Assembly (NCBI RefSeq): GCF_017601095.1
Contig: NZ_JAGFUX010000003.1
Span: 62,001-126,000 of the forward strand
From: Streptococcus suis
GTDB taxonomy: Bacteria; Bacillota; Bacilli; Lactobacillales; Streptococcaceae
Length of the DNA: 64,000 nucleotides
Direction of reading: 5' to 3'
The number at the start of each line of letters is the position of its first letter. The stretch's first letter is position 1. Positions 46,827 to 56,961 of the stretch are shown here, in pieces. The position numbers were made by a program, and so were the translations under genes. A model generated the notes under the pieces. That model did not search any database. It saw only the letters and a program-made list of their open reading frames with translations, and was not told the DNA's origin.

Positions 46827-48272
46827 TTAATTCCCCGAAATGATTGATTGAATCTTATTGGTTACTTGAGTCAAACTGTCCTGGTTGATTTCAAGCATGT
46901 AGAGTTGTGAAGTAGGCATAGCATAAGATGGCAGGCCCATACGACCAGTACCTGTCAAATCTTGCGATTCGACAGAATAAGAAGAACCTGATTCCATCTG
47001 TGTATTGACCAATTGCATCATTGTTTCCAATGGCATATCCGTCTGAACAGAGGATTCAATACCCGAGATAATCTCTTGGTAGTTGGTCAAGTTCTCAGGT
47101 TTGCTCAATTTTTCGATCAAGGCTGCAATCACTTTTTGTTGATTCCGACCACGATCAGCATCTCCATCAGACAAGGCGTAACGTTCACGCACAAAGGCCA
47201 GAGCTTGCTTCGCATCTAAATGAATATTCCCGGCTGGGAAATGTGTACTGTCGTGAATACTTGTAAACGCTGTTTCGTTATAAACATCAATTCCTCCGAC
47301 TACATCAATCAGATTCAAGAAGGATGTAAAATTGAGACGGACATAATAATTGATATCAATGCCATACAGGTTTTCCAAGGTATGTTCAGATGCTGACACA
47401 CCATAAATGCCCGCATGGGTCAATTTATCATATTGGTTTTGACCACCGTCAGCTATGGCTACATAAGCATCCCGAGGCGTTGTTGTCAAGAGAACCTTAT
47501 GGGTTTTCATGTTGACCGTCATGATGATATTGACGTCTGAACGAGAAATCGATGAAATTGGACCATAGGTATCTATACCACTAATGTAAATATTGAGAAC
47601 ATCTCCTGAAACTTCTTCCGAGTTTGTTTCAACTTCCTTGATAATCGTGTAGGTGTAGATTTTCTTTACTTTTGAAGTAAAGTCTGGAACTTCATTTTCA
47701 ATAATGTCTGTGAAGACGCCGTTCAAGACCATAGCTTCTGATCCACCATCCATCATAGTTTGGTAGGCATCTAGATAGGAAGCCGATTGGGACAATGGCA
47801 GGTCGACATTCTCCATCGATTTGATATTAGCCACCAATTCATCGATATTGCTAGAATCATTTGCAGTTGGAGCAAGGACGCTGGTCAGTTGGCTAACATC
47901 TGTAATGGGACTATCAGCTGGTACAATCACACTCATTTCATATTCGGAAAAACTCGAGGAAGAGTTGAGATTGGATGACAGATTGACCATACTTTGTAGA
48001 CCATATAGTCCCAATGAGCTGACTAACAAGGCAAGCACAAGCATAACTGCGGTAAAGATGCGCGCTGCTTTTTTAAATATGAAAAAAATAGCTAATAAAA
48101 AGACTCCAACCATCAAACCTGTGACCACATGGTTGATGGATCGGAAATCAAGCACTTGGTAGCGGTACATTGTAAAGAGAATGAAAGTAGTTAACAAGCC
48201 GTATATAAAGAGTAAGACAATGTTAATGATATCTAATTTAGAAGACTGTTTTCGATTCAAATTGCTTTTCAT
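46827..48272 (-). CDS. cpsA: LytR-CpsA-Psr family protein (Wzg)
   Basis: 481 residues. Three membrane helices at the N-terminus, an accessory domain, then the LCP domain with [29 protein letters not shown] and the late [20 protein letters not shown]. It attaches capsule to peptidoglycan. First gene of the capsule operon. Confidence 0.97.
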   Translation of the reverse strand: MKSNLNRKQSSKLDIINIVLLFIYGLLTTFILFTMYRYQVLDFRSINHVVTGLMVGVFLLAIFFIFKKAARIFTAVMLVLALLVSSLGLYGLQSMVNLSSNLNSSSSFSEYEMSVIVPADSPITDVSQLTSVLAPTANDSSNIDELVANIKSMENVDLPLSQSASYLDAYQTMMDGGSEAMVLNGVFTDIIENEVPDFTSKVKKIYTYTIIKEVETNSEEVSGDVLNIYISGIDTYGPISSISRSDVNIIMTVNMKTHKVLLTTTPRDAYVAIADGGQNQYDKLTHAGIYGVSASEHTLENLYGIDINYYVRLNFTSFLNLIDVVGGIDVYNETAFTSIHDSTHFPAGNIHLDAKQALAFVRERYALSDGDADRGRNQQKVIAALIEKLSKPENLTNYQEIISGIESSVQTDMPLETMMQLVNTQMESGSSYSVESQDLTGTGRMGLPSYAMPTSQLYMLEINQDSLTQVTNKIQSIISGN

Positions 48273-48320
48273 AAGAATTCCCTTTTCTATAATACTCCAA
48301 TTATATCATATTGGAAAATG
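48273..48320 (-). promoter_or_regulatory. Capsule operon promoter
   Basis: An extended -10 box, TGATATAAT (TATAAT at 48305-48300), lies about 28 bases before the cpsA ATG. No good -35 box is present at 17 bases, so the extended -10 probably carries it. The leader is very short (about 20 bases). Confidence 0.65.
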
Positions 48321-48371
48321 CATAGCTACAAATATTGTGTAAATGAAAACGTTAAATTGAAATTTTTGCAT

Positions 48372-49106
48372 CTATTTACTGATAATTTTCGCAAACAATA
48401 TATTAAATTTGTCAGATTGATCTTCCTGATAGCTAAATCCATCAACTTCCAAGTGCAAGACCTGCTCCAAATCTTGTATCTGTTTTTCTGCCAAGAGGGA
48501 AACCATACGTCCTCTTGCTTTTTTGGAAATGGTTGAATGGACTCGTTTTTTTCCATTTAGGATTTCTGCAAACTGGATACGAACCATCTTTTTCTGAAGG
48601 GCTGGACTGAATACTTGTTCAAATTCCGATGATAAGAGCGAAATCACCAAATCTTCTCCTTCTAATTGACGGTCATAGGCCTGACGCCAAAATTGTTTTA
48701 AGGAGCGGGAGCCGATTTTCACACTCCCCTGAAAGTCTAATCGATGGGGAGAAATTAGGTCAAATGGTGAGATTAAGCCATAGAGCCCTGTCGCAATCAA
48801 GACATGCTTGTCTAAATAGTGCTCTTCTTCAGCCGAAAGGTCACGACGCTTCATATAGCGGTACATGAGGCCATCGTACAATTGAAAAGCTGGATAGGAC
48901 TTGGCCTGACCTTGCAAAATGCGTTGCCAACGGTCTGCTTCTAGCTGGGCCCTCTCTTCGTTGAGTTTGTAAAAACGTGCCAATTCTGCCAGGGACAACT
49001 GGGAAAGTTGAGTGGCAACTTGTTGGCTGGCCGAAGACAGGGATTGGAAGGGGTGATTATCGAGATTGGTATTTAATTCTTTTGCATTTGGTAATAATAT
49101 TTTCAT
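48372..49106 (-). CDS. yaaA: Peroxide stress protein YaaA (orfX of the capsule flank)
   Basis: 244 residues. MKILLPNAKELNTN and the C-terminal ISKKARGRMVSLLAEKQI are features of the YaaA/DUF328 family, which lowers free iron during peroxide stress in E. coli. In S. suis this gene lies upstream of cpsA and is called orfX. Confidence 0.93.
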   Translation of the reverse strand: MKILLPNAKELNTNLDNHPFQSLSSASQQVATQLSQLSLAELARFYKLNEERAQLEADRWQRILQGQAKSYPAFQLYDGLMYRYMKRRDLSAEEEHYLDKHVLIATGLYGLISPFDLISPHRLDFQGSVKIGSRSLKQFWRQAYDRQLEGEDLVISLLSSEFEQVFSPALQKKMVRIQFAEILNGKKRVHSTISKKARGRMVSLLAEKQIQDLEQVLHLEVDGFSYQEDQSDKFNILFAKIISK

Positions 49107-49189
49107 GTGAATAGTATATCATAGAGAGCATTTTCTTGCATTTTGAATCCTTATAGGTTAAAATCTAGTTATCATAACTAGATGAAGAG

Positions 49190-49645
49190 GTGATTAAAAT
49201 AATCAACTTACCTACTTGGGAGCAACTGCCTACGCTCGACCTTTACTTAGACCAAGTCTTGCTCTACGTCAACCAGCAGACCAGCTCTGCTATTTCCCAA
49301 AAAGAAAAACCGCTGACTGCTGCCATGATCAACAACTATGTCAAACATGGCTATCTTCCCAAACCCATAAAGAAAAAATATGGGCAAGGACAGCTGGCGC
49401 GACTCTTGGTTGTGACCATCTGCAAGCCTGTCTTCCCTATTGCCAGCATCCATGCGGTGATCGAGCAATTGGGACAGGAGCTGGACTCGCAAGTCCTCTA
49501 TAATAGTTTTGTGGCCAGTCTGGCAGGGAAATCGGACCCGGTCCATCCCTTAATCGACAAGGCCTGTCAAACCATTCTCGCTTATCAGGAAGCTATCAAC
49601 TTGGCAGAATCCTACCTTGGAGGTTCCCATGAATCAAAGCTTTAA
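49190..49645 (+). CDS. DUF1836 protein (orfY of the capsule flank)
   Basis: 151 residues. A MerR-like helix-turn-helix may be present (AMINNYVKHGYLPKPIKKKY). No ATG is available at the expected place. The likely start is GTG at 49190, but GAGGTG also looks like a ribosome site for a start a few codons later (ATA or ATC), so the exact start is uncertain. Its end overlaps hemolysin III by 17 bases. Confidence 0.8.
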   Translation: MIKIINLPTWEQLPTLDLYLDQVLLYVNQQTSSAISQKEKPLTAAMINNYVKHGYLPKPIKKKYGQGQLARLLVVTICKPVFPIASIHAVIEQLGQELDSQVLYNSFVASLAGKSDPVHPLIDKACQTILAYQEAINLAESYLGGSHESKL

Positions 49646-50276
49646 ACTTTCACTCCCACTCTCTTTCGGAGAAGAGGTGGGCAATGCCGTCACTCATGCG
49701 GTCGCTGCCTTAGTCATGCTGATCTTGCTGCCGATTTCTGCCATTCACTCTTTTGAAACAGGCGGACTTTTGGCTGCGACTGGGACTTCCATCTTTATCA
49801 TCAGTCTCTTTCTCATGTTTCTGTCCTCCACCATTTACCACTCCATGTCCTATGGCTCGACCCACAAGTATATCTTGCGAATCATCGACCATTCCATGAT
49901 TTATATCGCCATTGCGGGGTCCTACACGCCCGTCGTTTTGGCCCTCATGAACAACTGGCTGGGCTATACGATTTTAATCATCCAGTGGGGGACGACCATT
50001 TTCGGTATTCTTTACAAGATTTTCGCTAAAAAAGTCAATGAAAAATTCAGTCTGACCCTCTATCTAATCATGGGCTGGCTGATTGTCTTGATTCTGCCAC
50101 CAATCGTGCAGCAGACAGGTCCAATCTTCTGGGGACTGATGCTGGCCGGTGGTCTGGCTTATACCGTTGGGGCTGGTTTCTATGCAAAAAAACGCCCCTA
50201 CTTTCACATGATTTGGCACCTTTTTATCATCTTGGCTAGCATCTTGCAATACCTAGCCATTGTCTACTTTATGTAG
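49629..50276 (+). CDS. Hemolysin III family membrane protein (orfZ of the capsule flank)
   Basis: 215 residues with seven membrane helices. The conserved LPLSFGEEVGNAVTHAVAAL, SSTIYHSMS, IDHSMIYIAIAGSYTP and the C-terminal FHMIWHLFIILAS are PAQR/hemolysin III motifs; histidines bind zinc. Whether it is haemolytic is not shown. ATG 49629 follows GGAGG by five bases. Confidence 0.93.
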   Translation: MNQSFKLSLPLSFGEEVGNAVTHAVAALVMLILLPISAIHSFETGGLLAATGTSIFIISLFLMFLSSTIYHSMSYGSTHKYILRIIDHSMIYIAIAGSYTPVVLALMNNWLGYTILIIQWGTTIFGILYKIFAKKVNEKFSLTLYLIMGWLIVLILPPIVQQTGPIFWGLMLAGGLAYTVGAGFYAKKRPYFHMIWHLFIILASILQYLAIVYFM

Positions 50277-50279
50277 GTC

Positions 50280-50308
50280 TTGCGGTTTGACTGCATTTTC
50301 GCTACAAT
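50280..50308 (+). promoter_or_regulatory. Promoter of the MocR-type gene
   Basis: TTGCGG (50280-50285), 17-base spacer, TACAAT (50303-50308). Overlaps the first bases after the hemolysin III stop. Confidence 0.6.
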
Positions 50309-50331
50309 AAATAAAAACTGTACGGGGACAG

Positions 50332-51597
50332 ATGATGAGTATTTACCAAGACATTGTAGCAGATATTATTGAAGGAATTGAGACTCATCGGTATAAACGA
50401 GGGCAGAAACTGCCCTCTATTCGCCAGTTGAGCAAAGAGTATGGTTGTAGTAAGGACACGGTCCAGAAGGCTATGTTGGAACTTAAGTACCAGCATCGGA
50501 TTTATGCCGTGGAAAAATCTGGCTACTACATCCTAGAGGATCAGGATTTTCAAGATCGAACTGTGGAGCTGAATCCGGAAGACTTTCAACAATTGCCTTA
50601 TGAAGACTTCCGCTCTTGTCTAACCGAGAGTTTACTTGGCCGGGAAAACTATCTCTTCAATCACTACCACCAACAGGAGGGACTGGAAGAGTTGCGAATT
50701 TCCTTGCAAGGCTTGCTGGCTGACTATACTGTCTATACAAAAAAAGACCAGCTTGTCATCACAGCTGGTAGCCAACAGGCCCTTTATATCCTCAGCCAGA
50801 TGGATTTTGGTGAGGGACGGACGGATATCCTACTCGAATCTCCTACCTACCATAGGATGCAAGATTTGGTGGAGCGTCAGGGCTTGCCCTATCAAACCAT
50901 TGAGCGAACCTTTGACGGTATTAATTTGGAGGAATTGGAAGGGATTTTTCAGACAGGGAAGATTAAGTTTTTCTATACCATTCCTAGACTGCATAATCCT
51001 CTGGGATCTAGTTATGACTTGACCAGTCTGAAAAAGATTGTTGAATTAGCAGAGCGTTATCAGGTCTACTTGGTGGAAGATGATTACTTGGCTGACTTTG
51101 ACAGCCAACATAACCTGCCCTTGCACTATCTGGACACAGCTGGGCGGGTTATCTATATAAAATCTTTCACGCCTACTCTCTTTCCTGCTCTGCGATTGGG
51201 GGGCGTAGCCCTCCCCAAAGAACTGCTACACCCCTTTTTGCAGTATAAGAGTTTGATTGATTACGATACCAACCTCATCATGCAAAAAGCCTTGTCCCTC
51301 TATATCGATAACGGGATGTTTGCCCGCAATACTCGACACCTTGTGGTCATGGGACAAGAAGAGGAGATCCAGATGAGAAAGCTGCTTGCTGCAAGTCAAC
51401 TGGACCTTGCCGTTCGATTTACTCCTCATGTCATGATTCTTGAGATCCCTCATCGGCATCCTATCCCAACTCCACTAGTAGATGGAGTCCGTTTCTACAA
51501 GGGAAAACAGTTCAACTACCTTGCACTGCAACTCCCCAGCAATGATTCACAAGCTATCCTATCTTACCTAACCAAGCTAAGAAAAAAAGAAAGTTGA
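50332..51597 (+). CDS. MocR-type GntR regulator with aminotransferase-like domain
   Basis: 421 residues. Residues 10-70 form a GntR winged helix (RGQKLPSIRQLSKEYGCSKD). The rest is an aminotransferase fold with ITAGSQQAL, TIPRLHNPLG and YLVEDDYLADFD. At the position of the PLP lysine (usually SFSKTLFP) the sequence is SFTPTLFPALRLGG, with proline (about 281) in place of lysine. It may still bind PLP or another amine without a Schiff base, or may have lost cofactor. Known members control vitamin B6 or GABA genes; target not seen. Confidence 0.88.
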   Translation: MMSIYQDIVADIIEGIETHRYKRGQKLPSIRQLSKEYGCSKDTVQKAMLELKYQHRIYAVEKSGYYILEDQDFQDRTVELNPEDFQQLPYEDFRSCLTESLLGRENYLFNHYHQQEGLEELRISLQGLLADYTVYTKKDQLVITAGSQQALYILSQMDFGEGRTDILLESPTYHRMQDLVERQGLPYQTIERTFDGINLEELEGIFQTGKIKFFYTIPRLHNPLGSSYDLTSLKKIVELAERYQVYLVEDDYLADFDSQHNLPLHYLDTAGRVIYIKSFTPTLFPALRLGGVALPKELLHPFLQYKSLIDYDTNLIMQKALSLYIDNGMFARNTRHLVVMGQEEEIQMRKLLAASQLDLAVRFTPHVMILEIPHRHPIPTPLVDGVRFYKGKQFNYLALQLPSNDSQAILSYLTKLRKKES

Positions 51598-51616
51598 AGC
51601 AACTTTCTTTTTTTGT
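51584..51616 (+). terminator. Terminator of the MocR-type gene
   Basis: AAGAAAGTTG-AAG-CAACTTTCTT followed by TTTTTT. It overlaps the stop codon and also faces the converging hexosaminidase gene. Confidence 0.8.
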
Positions 51617-51642
51617 TGGTCTGATGAAAGGGTTGCAGGTAC

Positions 51643-54600
51643 TTACCAGTCCACATGATTTTCTCCCCTTAGGCGCCTTTTTCTATTTTGACAAGATAGT
51701 CCGATTCCAGTAAGGCCACATGCTAGACCCAGAGCAAATAATGACTGGTCTTTGCTTGCAGTCTCTGGAAGTCTTGCTTGATTAGCATTCTCACCTGAAC
51801 CAACAGGTTTTCCGCTACTTTGTTTGTCAGCATCTTGTTTAAAGACTGGCATTTGATCGTCTCGCAACTGAGGATCGCTTACTGAAGTCGCTTGTAGGTC
51901 TGGACTGACTTGCTCATCCTTCTGACTAACTTGCACTCGACTACCCACAGCCACTATTTCTGGTAAAGGATCCTGCTGGCTAGTTTCCACTAATCTGCTC
52001 GCGATTAATTCCCCTTGGATATAGATATCTTCATAATGCTGGTTCAAGAAGCCTTCTAAACCTGCTTGAATCACTTTTTTCTCTCCCAAAGGGAGGTTTG
52101 GATTTTCCTCCATCAAACTAGGATAGGACAGCTTGGTCTCTGTTTCTCTCCTTCTATACTCGATGGCAAGACTAGGGAGTGTCAAACCTTCTGGCAATTG
52201 GCTCCTTGCTCCCTTCTCCAGAAGGAGAATAAGCTTCTCAAGCTCTTCTTCAATCTGGTCCAGATTGACTTCAGGAACTTCTAATTGACTGCGCAAAGTC
52301 GCCACCTTCTCTTGGAAAGTTGGTTCATCCCAAGGTTTCCAACCAGTTCTGTCTGTCGTCAACAGTGCCTGTAATTGTGCTACAAGCTGACCTTGTCTTG
52401 CCAATAGCTGTGCACGACCTGTTCCAATTCGTATGCGCTTGGCTTGGGCAGCTGTTTGGACGGTATCAACCAGGCGACTGGAAACCAGTACATCATCCTC
52501 GTATCTGTCTTCAAAAATCTTTTGAATGCTTCCCGTTCTTCCCTGGCTTTCAATTACTTCTTCACCCAGTGCCAATTGGTCATCGGAAATCTTCTCAACT
52601 GGAATGGCGATTTCTTCTTGAACTTCCCGTCTTTCCAGACGCACTTGTGGTTCTGCCTTTTTCAGACTGAGGTTGCCAATCGCTGCTGTCAGCTCTGCTA
52701 TTTTCTCCGAAACCAACTGACGGCTTGCCTGACCCTCTAACAAAGTCTTGGCAGCTCTAACTTTTTGTTCTAACTCTTCGATACTGCTTGGAGAATAGGC
52801 TGCCGCTAGAAGAAGGTGGGCATCGGCTTCTAGGATTTTTTCCTTGAGGGCTTGCAAATAGTTGGTGCTTGCAGGTGTCAATTCAGCAGCAGAGCCAAAG
52901 CCTCCGTGTCCATCCGTAACAACCATCTTCAGATACCTCACTGTCCTTGGACTAAAGCGAATCTGCTTTTCTTGGCCTGTGTCTGGAAGACTTCCTTCAG
53001 TCAGGAGTTGGTAATCATCTGATTCTTGCAATTTGCCGTACAATTGATAGGCTGTGATGTGCCCATTATTTCCAGATTGTCTAGGTAGATAGTTCAAGTG
53101 GTCTAGGTCTTGCGCCTCTTTCATATCTATCAAGATAGTAGCTGGTAGATTCTTTTTGGCTGGCTGCCACTGGGTATGCCAAAGCGTTGTGCTATCACCG
53201 TCAAATGCCATCGAAATTGGTCCATCAGCATTTTCATTGTCACTACTTACTAGCCAATTTTGCCGAGCAGGGCGAAGACTAGACAAGCCCTTGTCTTGCC
53301 ATACAAGCAACTGATCAATCAAGCCTGTCATGGCATGCTCTTTACTGCCAATATAGGCAGTCGGCAAGGTCAAACTCACCTGCTTACCACCGGTTGCTTG
53401 ACGGGAAAGGGTATCTACTAGCTCCCCATTGACATACAGCTGACTCATTCCAATCGAACCTTTGAAGGTTAGATGAACCCATTGGTCCCTCGGCAAGGTA
53501 TAGTTAAAGGAATGATCATAGCCTTCAAGGGACAAACCGACTTTTCCAGTTTCTTTTTGAACCAGTTTTATGGCATCTCGACCTGACTCCATCAAAATCT
53601 GTTGGCCTTGGGCTGAAGCATCCAATTTTACCCAGACAGAAAGGCTGTTCTGAGGACCAACTTTCTCAAGCGGTGTCTTGAAATAAGAAGAACCGCCAGC
53701 TAAACGCAAGGCACGACCTGCTTGACCATCCGCAAATGAGATGGCATGTTCTTGGCTCCCATCAAAATTATTACCTGAAAAATCTTCTATATTGTCCAAA
53801 TCAAACTTGTAATGCAGCAAAGTCTCCCCAAGACTGTTGATCTGGTGATGGGGATTGTAATTGGCAGGCTTGCCAATGGCTTCCACTGCAGCCAAGTATT
53901 GTCGATAGCTACCTCCATCTCGGTTGCCCCACATCTTGGCCGTCAAGGCTGGTAGCACTGCCTCAAAACGCTTGTAGATATCTTGTTCTAAGACACCGTT
54001 GGCACGGCGGTCAATCATATCATTCCAAATGGCAAAGGCAGCACCTTTCATCTGCTCAGAACCAGCAGGGATGATGGTATTGCCCATCTTATTGACTTCC
54101 CATTGATTGTAGAGTCGCTCAGCATTGAGGTAGTCGGCATAGTAACCAGCTGCAGGCACGATATACAGATCCCCATCCAAGGTATTAATCAAGGAGTAGC
54201 CTAGCTGGTACATATCCGCTGGCCTTGCCCAACCTGTTGACCAGATATTCATCTCCGTACCTTCCACACGGACTGGTGTTGTTCCTGGTTTTGCAGTCAA
54301 GCTCCCCCAAAAGCGCGGTGTTTTCCCTCGATCAATAGCAAAGCGCAAGAGCTGATCTGTGAAGGCACGAAAGGCTTCGTTGTTACCTTCAAATTCATCC
54401 ACGCCGATGTGAATGGTGTCGGTTTCCTCAAATACAGGATCCTCACCTGTCAGGTATTCATCCCAAACACTCTTAATAAAGGCTAGACTTTCTGGATTGG
54501 AAACCTCCAGATGATCCGCCCATCGATTGACTGTTCGATCCGTCATGGTCAAATCTGGACGAACCTTGGTAAAGGCTAGAGCATGGGCTGGCGCATCAAA

Positions 54601-56835
54601 TTCTGGCACAATTCGAATACCCCGATTCTTAGCAAAGGCAATCAGCTCCTTAAATTCTGCCTTAGAGTAAAAGACATCCTTTGCTGTCAGGTCTGCCTTG
54701 TTGAGACCGCCATTGCCTCCTTCTTTAATGTCTGATTCCAATCGAAAAGCTGAATAAGCACCGTAAGGATTGCCTTCGCGTTGGTATTCTTCAACCCAGA
54801 TGTAATTATCATTGAGGTGGAGCTGGAAGTCATTGAACTTATACCAAGAGAGAGCTTTGATCATGTCCTTCAAAACGGAGAGCTGGATCGGTTTTCTCCC
54901 TACATCCAACATAAACCCACGGGTTTCATATTTAGGATAATCTCTGGCAATCCCTTTGGCAATCTGGTCTGGATTTTGGTTTAACAATTGCAAGAGGGTC
55001 TGGGTGGACCAAAATGCACCTGTAACTTGATTGGCCTCCACCTTAATATGGTCTCCGATGGTTAGGAGATAGCCTTCTTTTTTCAAGCCAGGATCACGAT
55101 CATTGAGTTCAAAGTAGAAATCGCCAGCCTGTGGCGCCTCACCGTAAACAAGTGCAATGCTTCTTCCTGTGATAGCTTCATAGTCTTCCTTAAAACTTTG
55201 GACAGCATAGGCTAAGGCCTCTCGGTCATCCTCACGAACAACAATCCTGCTAGTTGCTCGCGCTTGAAAATGGCCAGTATGCCCCTTCCATTCAGCTAAA
55301 CCTGGTGCGACTGTCAGCTTGGCATTATCAGACTCTTCTACTCGGTAGAGTCCCTCCACCAGGACAACTCTAGCTGGTGTTTCATAAACCTGATCCCCTC
55401 GTCGAAGACGGTAATTGTAGCTAACCGTCGTATCCACTAGTGGCCGGTAAATAGTTAAATCTCTATCCAGGATTTGCTCCAAATCTGCCCCGATAAATTC
55501 AATTTCGACACCTTGAGGAACCTGTGGTAGACTCCAACGGGTCAAGTCCCTAGTCAGGATTGGAATTTCCAATCGTGCAGCAATGTCACTCAGACTTTCT
55601 TCCTGCCGTGCGATAACTGCTTCCTTAAAGACTTCTATCTCATATACAGAAACGGTGTCCCAGGTAACCTGCCGACCATCTTTGGTTTCCCCGCTCGCAT
55701 CAAACTGGTCAATCACTAGCTTGAGATAGCGACCAGTTTGGCTAGTTGACAGTGAAAAAATCTCCTTGAAGTCACTTGGTTTTTGAGTACGTATCAGGAC
55801 ATCTCTCCATTGTTGCCCATCATCTGATACTTGGAAGCGATAGTTGGAAGCATTTTTACGTTCCCAATCTACCGTGATTGTGGAAAAGGTCTCTCTTTGT
55901 CCTAAATCAATCTGGATAAATTTTGGACTATGGCCACGGTCACTCGCCCATCGTGTTGTCCCATTGCCATCTGTTACCCTGTCAGCTGATAAATTGGCTA
56001 CTTCCTGACCATTTGCTTGGACTGATTTACCTTTGGCTAAATTGGTCAAGACCGCCTGCCCCAGCAACTCGATTTCATAGAGTGAAACGGACGGCCAGTT
56101 GAGTTGACCTCCGTCATACTGGTCAATCAAGAGCTTAAAGTAGCGGGCTTCAACTGCTTCTTCTAGCTGAAAACGAGTATCGAGTGCCACATGTTCTGTG
56201 CCAGCTTTACGGTAAACCGTTCGATAGGTCTGATTATCATCCGAAGCCTGCAGTTGGAATCCTGTGACATTATCCCTTTCCCAGTAAATAGCTACTTCTT
56301 CCACCCTCTTGGGACTTCCTAGGTCCAGTTTAAGTTGACGGTCATCTGTGCCCATCTCTGTTCCCCAACGCGACTGGTCCAGATTGGCTGCTGAACGATT
56401 GATAATCCCATCGACAGCTCGACTAGCTGGAAATTCATTCTCCTGGTTATCCGCAACTACCTGGGCACCTTGGGCATGATTAACCCAATGACGCTCACCA
56501 GCGCTTGCTTGGGAAAAGTTGGGCTCGGTTAGATCTGCTAGCTTCTCTTCTTGGTCTGGAGAAGAAGATCCTGACTCATCCTGTAAAACCACCGAATCTA
56601 CTGCTACAGCTTCCTCTTGCTCTCCCTGGACAGGATGAGCTAGCTCATGGTCTGTTTCAAGTGCCAGAGCAGGCGTTAAGGCTTCGCCAGCACTTTCTAG
56701 TTGCTCTGCATGCACCAACTGCCCACCTTGGAGACTGGCTAATAGGCTACTACAAATCAATACCGAACCGACTCCTAGACAAGTTTTCCGAATAGAAAAT
56801 GTCTCTACTAACCTTTTCGAAAAATGCTTCACCAT
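51643..56835 (-). CDS. LPXTG-anchored family-20 beta-N-acetylhexosaminidase, multidomain
   Basis: 1730 residues. Layout: YSIRK-type signal (FSIRKTCLGVGSVLI at 13-27; cleavage after about 43), two F5/8-type C (discoidin) domains (about 112-400), GH20 beta domain (515-630), GH20 catalytic barrel (635-980) with proton donor D813-E814 in HIGVDEF, laminin-G-like domain (about 1015-1180), a third F5/8 domain (1190-1330), a helical stretch, two G5-like repeats (about 1400-1650), then LPETA at 1689, hydrophobic helix and basic tail. It should be sortase-anchored and cleave N-acetylhexosamines from host glycans. Pneumococcal StrH has two GH20 barrels; here I see one. Confidence 0.92.
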   Translation of the reverse strand: MVKHFSKRLVETFSIRKTCLGVGSVLICSSLLASLQGGQLVHAEQLESAGEALTPALALETDHELAHPVQGEQEEAVAVDSVVLQDESGSSSPDQEEKLADLTEPNFSQASAGERHWVNHAQGAQVVADNQENEFPASRAVDGIINRSAANLDQSRWGTEMGTDDRQLKLDLGSPKRVEEVAIYWERDNVTGFQLQASDDNQTYRTVYRKAGTEHVALDTRFQLEEAVEARYFKLLIDQYDGGQLNWPSVSLYEIELLGQAVLTNLAKGKSVQANGQEVANLSADRVTDGNGTTRWASDRGHSPKFIQIDLGQRETFSTITVDWERKNASNYRFQVSDDGQQWRDVLIRTQKPSDFKEIFSLSTSQTGRYLKLVIDQFDASGETKDGRQVTWDTVSVYEIEVFKEAVIARQEESLSDIAARLEIPILTRDLTRWSLPQVPQGVEIEFIGADLEQILDRDLTIYRPLVDTTVSYNYRLRRGDQVYETPARVVLVEGLYRVEESDNAKLTVAPGLAEWKGHTGHFQARATSRIVVREDDREALAYAVQSFKEDYEAITGRSIALVYGEAPQAGDFYFELNDRDPGLKKEGYLLTIGDHIKVEANQVTGAFWSTQTLLQLLNQNPDQIAKGIARDYPKYETRGFMLDVGRKPIQLSVLKDMIKALSWYKFNDFQLHLNDNYIWVEEYQREGNPYGAYSAFRLESDIKEGGNGGLNKADLTAKDVFYSKAEFKELIAFAKNRGIRIVPEFDAPAHALAFTKVRPDLTMTDRTVNRWADHLEVSNPESLAFIKSVWDEYLTGEDPVFEETDTIHIGVDEFEGNNEAFRAFTDQLLRFAIDRGKTPRFWGSLTAKPGTTPVRVEGTEMNIWSTGWARPADMYQLGYSLINTLDGDLYIVPAAGYYADYLNAERLYNQWEVNKMGNTIIPAGSEQMKGAAFAIWNDMIDRRANGVLEQDIYKRFEAVLPALTAKMWGNRDGGSYRQYLAAVEAIGKPANYNPHHQINSLGETLLHYKFDLDNIEDFSGNNFDGSQEHAISFADGQAGRALRLAGGSSYFKTPLEKVGPQNSLSVWVKLDASAQGQQILMESGRDAIKLVQKETGKVGLSLEGYDHSFNYTLPRDQWVHLTFKGSIGMSQLYVNGELVDTLSRQATGGKQVSLTLPTAYIGSKEHAMTGLIDQLLVWQDKGLSSLRPARQNWLVSSDNENADGPISMAFDGDSTTLWHTQWQPAKKNLPATILIDMKEAQDLDHLNYLPRQSGNNGHITAYQLYGKLQESDDYQLLTEGSLPDTGQEKQIRFSPRTVRYLKMVVTDGHGGFGSAAELTPASTNYLQALKEKILEADAHLLLAAAYSPSSIEELEQKVRAAKTLLEGQASRQLVSEKIAELTAAIGNLSLKKAEPQVRLERREVQEEIAIPVEKISDDQLALGEEVIESQGRTGSIQKIFEDRYEDDVLVSSRLVDTVQTAAQAKRIRIGTGRAQLLARQGQLVAQLQALLTTDRTGWKPWDEPTFQEKVATLRSQLEVPEVNLDQIEEELEKLILLLEKGARSQLPEGLTLPSLAIEYRRRETETKLSYPSLMEENPNLPLGEKKVIQAGLEGFLNQHYEDIYIQGELIASRLVETSQQDPLPEIVAVGSRVQVSQKDEQVSPDLQATSVSDPQLRDDQMPVFKQDADKQSSGKPVGSGENANQARLPETASKDQSLFALGLACGLTGIGLSCQNRKRRLRGENHVDW

Positions 56836-56928
56836 ATGTTTCCTTTCTGCTTTTTGTTCACGACTCTTTTATTTATATATTAACATATTTAAAATTGTCA
56901 TTCAAGAAAAAGGACAAAACATGGCATA

Positions 56929-56960
56929 GAAAAAAGCAGGTCCTCTGCCTGCTTACTTTT
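56929..56960 (-). terminator. Terminator of degV
   Basis: AAGCAGG-CAGAGGA-CCTGCTT on the minus strand, followed by TTTTCT. It overlaps the 5' flank of the hexosaminidase gene. Confidence 0.75.
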
Positions 56961-56961
56961 T

